From the NCBI GenBank assembly GCA_016201765.1, contig JACQCE010000045.1:1-32350 (forward strand): a stretch of DNA of 32,350 nt, in the 5' to 3' direction. Made by a program: the position numbers and the translations under genes. Source of the stretch: Nitrospirota bacterium. GTDB lineage: Bacteria > Nitrospirota > Nitrospiria > JACQCE01. A model generated the notes under the pieces. It was given only the letters and a program-made list of their open reading frames with translations. It was not told where the DNA came from and searched no databases. The number at the start of each line of letters is the position of its first letter. Position 1 is the first letter of the stretch. Positions 31,922 to 32,350 of this stretch are shown piece by piece.

Positions 31922-32350
31922 ACCATTATCCGGCAACACCTCCAACCCCGGCAACGGACGCCCTTCCAGCAATTGCAGCGCGGCGCCGCCGCCGGTCGAC
32001 AGGAACGTGATGTTCTCGGATTCGTGCGCCCGGTCGACCGCGAGCGCCGTGTCGGCGCCGCCGACTCCCATCGGGCCGTTCCACAGAATCGTCTTGGCAT
32101 TGGCCAGCGCCTCGGTAAAGAGCCGGACGGAGGCGGGGCCGATGTCCAGCCCGATCCAACCCTGCGGGATTTCCTGGATCGGGACGATCTTCGTCTCGGC
32201 GCCGGGCTCCCGGCTGGTGGCGATGACGCAATCGACCGGCAGGTAAAATTTCACGCCGCGCTCCCGCGCCTTCTCGCGCACCGCCCGCGCGAAATCGAGC
32301 ATCGACGGCTCGACCAGCGAGTTGCCGATCTCCAGCCCCAGCGCCTTGAA
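31910..32350 (-). CDS. pgk: Phosphoglycerate kinase, C-terminal part (5' end outside window), with an apparent internal gap
   Basis: Pgk transfers the phosphate of 1,3-bisphosphoglycerate to ADP. The frame is open to the window edge and reads LGLEIGNSLVEPS, DIGPASVRLFTEAL, ILWNGPMGV, GGADTALAVD, LSTGGGAALQLLEG and LPGLEVL, all Pgk signatures in order. Between NGPMGV and GGADT, however, the usual stretch of about 26 residues (which starts with Phe-Glu and includes a helix and strand) is absent, without loss of frame; the junction is near 32068. In known Pgk structures that Glu and the GGGD(T/S) loop contact the nucleotide. The last residues (EAR) lie in the octamer repeat. It is upstream of tpiA in one operon. 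Confidence 0.93.
   Translation of the reverse strand, partial: FKALGLEIGNSLVEPSMLDFARAVREKARERGVKFYLPVDCVIATSREPGAETKIVPIQEIPQGWIGLDIGPASVRLFTEALANAKTILWNGPMGVGGADTALAVDRAHESENITFLSTGGGAALQLLEGRPLPGLEVLPDNGEAR

Overview
The window is a GC-rich bacterial chromosome segment from a Gram-negative organism: it carries lipoproteins, an RND efflux pump and a predicted outer-membrane beta-barrel. The gene set (PDH/lipoate cluster, Bd0055-like histone, CstA, NHL-propeller protein, DUF1059 protein) would fit Nitrospirota or a related lineage, but no rRNA or other marker here proves it. The gene content is mostly ordinary core metabolism. The unusual signal lies in the spacers, in two large exported proteins, and in several broken or shortened genes.

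Layout. 1-3589 (+): end of a 2-oxoacid dehydrogenase E2, lpdA, a predicted nucleotidyltransferase and lipA, all overlapping, so one lipoate/PDH operon with an AT-richer nucleotidyltransferase gene inside it. 3568-8800 (-): a very long frame that reads as two exported proteins joined without a stop. One is a Kelch-like propeller plus an alpha/alpha-type domain, the other a parallel beta-helix. Each is followed by fibronectin III domains and the same unrecognised Cys-containing C-terminal tag; the last part is frameshifted. 9253-13492 (+): RND efflux adaptor (frameshifted) and pump. 13630-14499 (+): fatty acid desaturase. 14558-15845 (-): HExxH protein and an alpha/beta hydrolase with a Cys nucleophile. 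16007-16189 (+): 60-residue histone-fold protein. 16196-19138 (-): rplU-rpmA-obgE-proB. 19414-21387 (+): cstA. 21596-22567 (-): NHL propeller. 22722-23691 (+): polytopic membrane protein (frameshifted). 23949-24155 (+): DUF1059 protein, then a strong terminator. 24285-25412 (+): cytochrome c fused to a beta-barrel. 25503-26297 (+): HAD phosphatase. 26340-26702 (-): lipoprotein. 26877-28747 (+): two peptide-type ABC permeases. 28899-32350 (-): pgk (partial), tpiA, secG and a peptide-binding lipoprotein.

Mobile and repeat content. Three copies of a ~138 bp palindromic element lie at 9061, 19224 and 23697, each flanked by an 8-9 bp direct repeat (one with a mismatch), so it behaves as a non-autonomous transposable element (MITE). 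Two other inverted-repeat elements lie at 14520-14592 and 21428-21599. Two spacers carry arrays of 7- or 8-bp units in inverted arrangement. Several stop codons fall inside these repeats.

Possible sequence problems. Two single-base-type frameshifts (9403-9408 and about 22788-22791), a deletion with frameshift near 3875, and an apparent 26-codon in-frame gap in pgk all remove conserved sequence. They may be real or may be assembly errors, and should be checked against reads before any biological reading.
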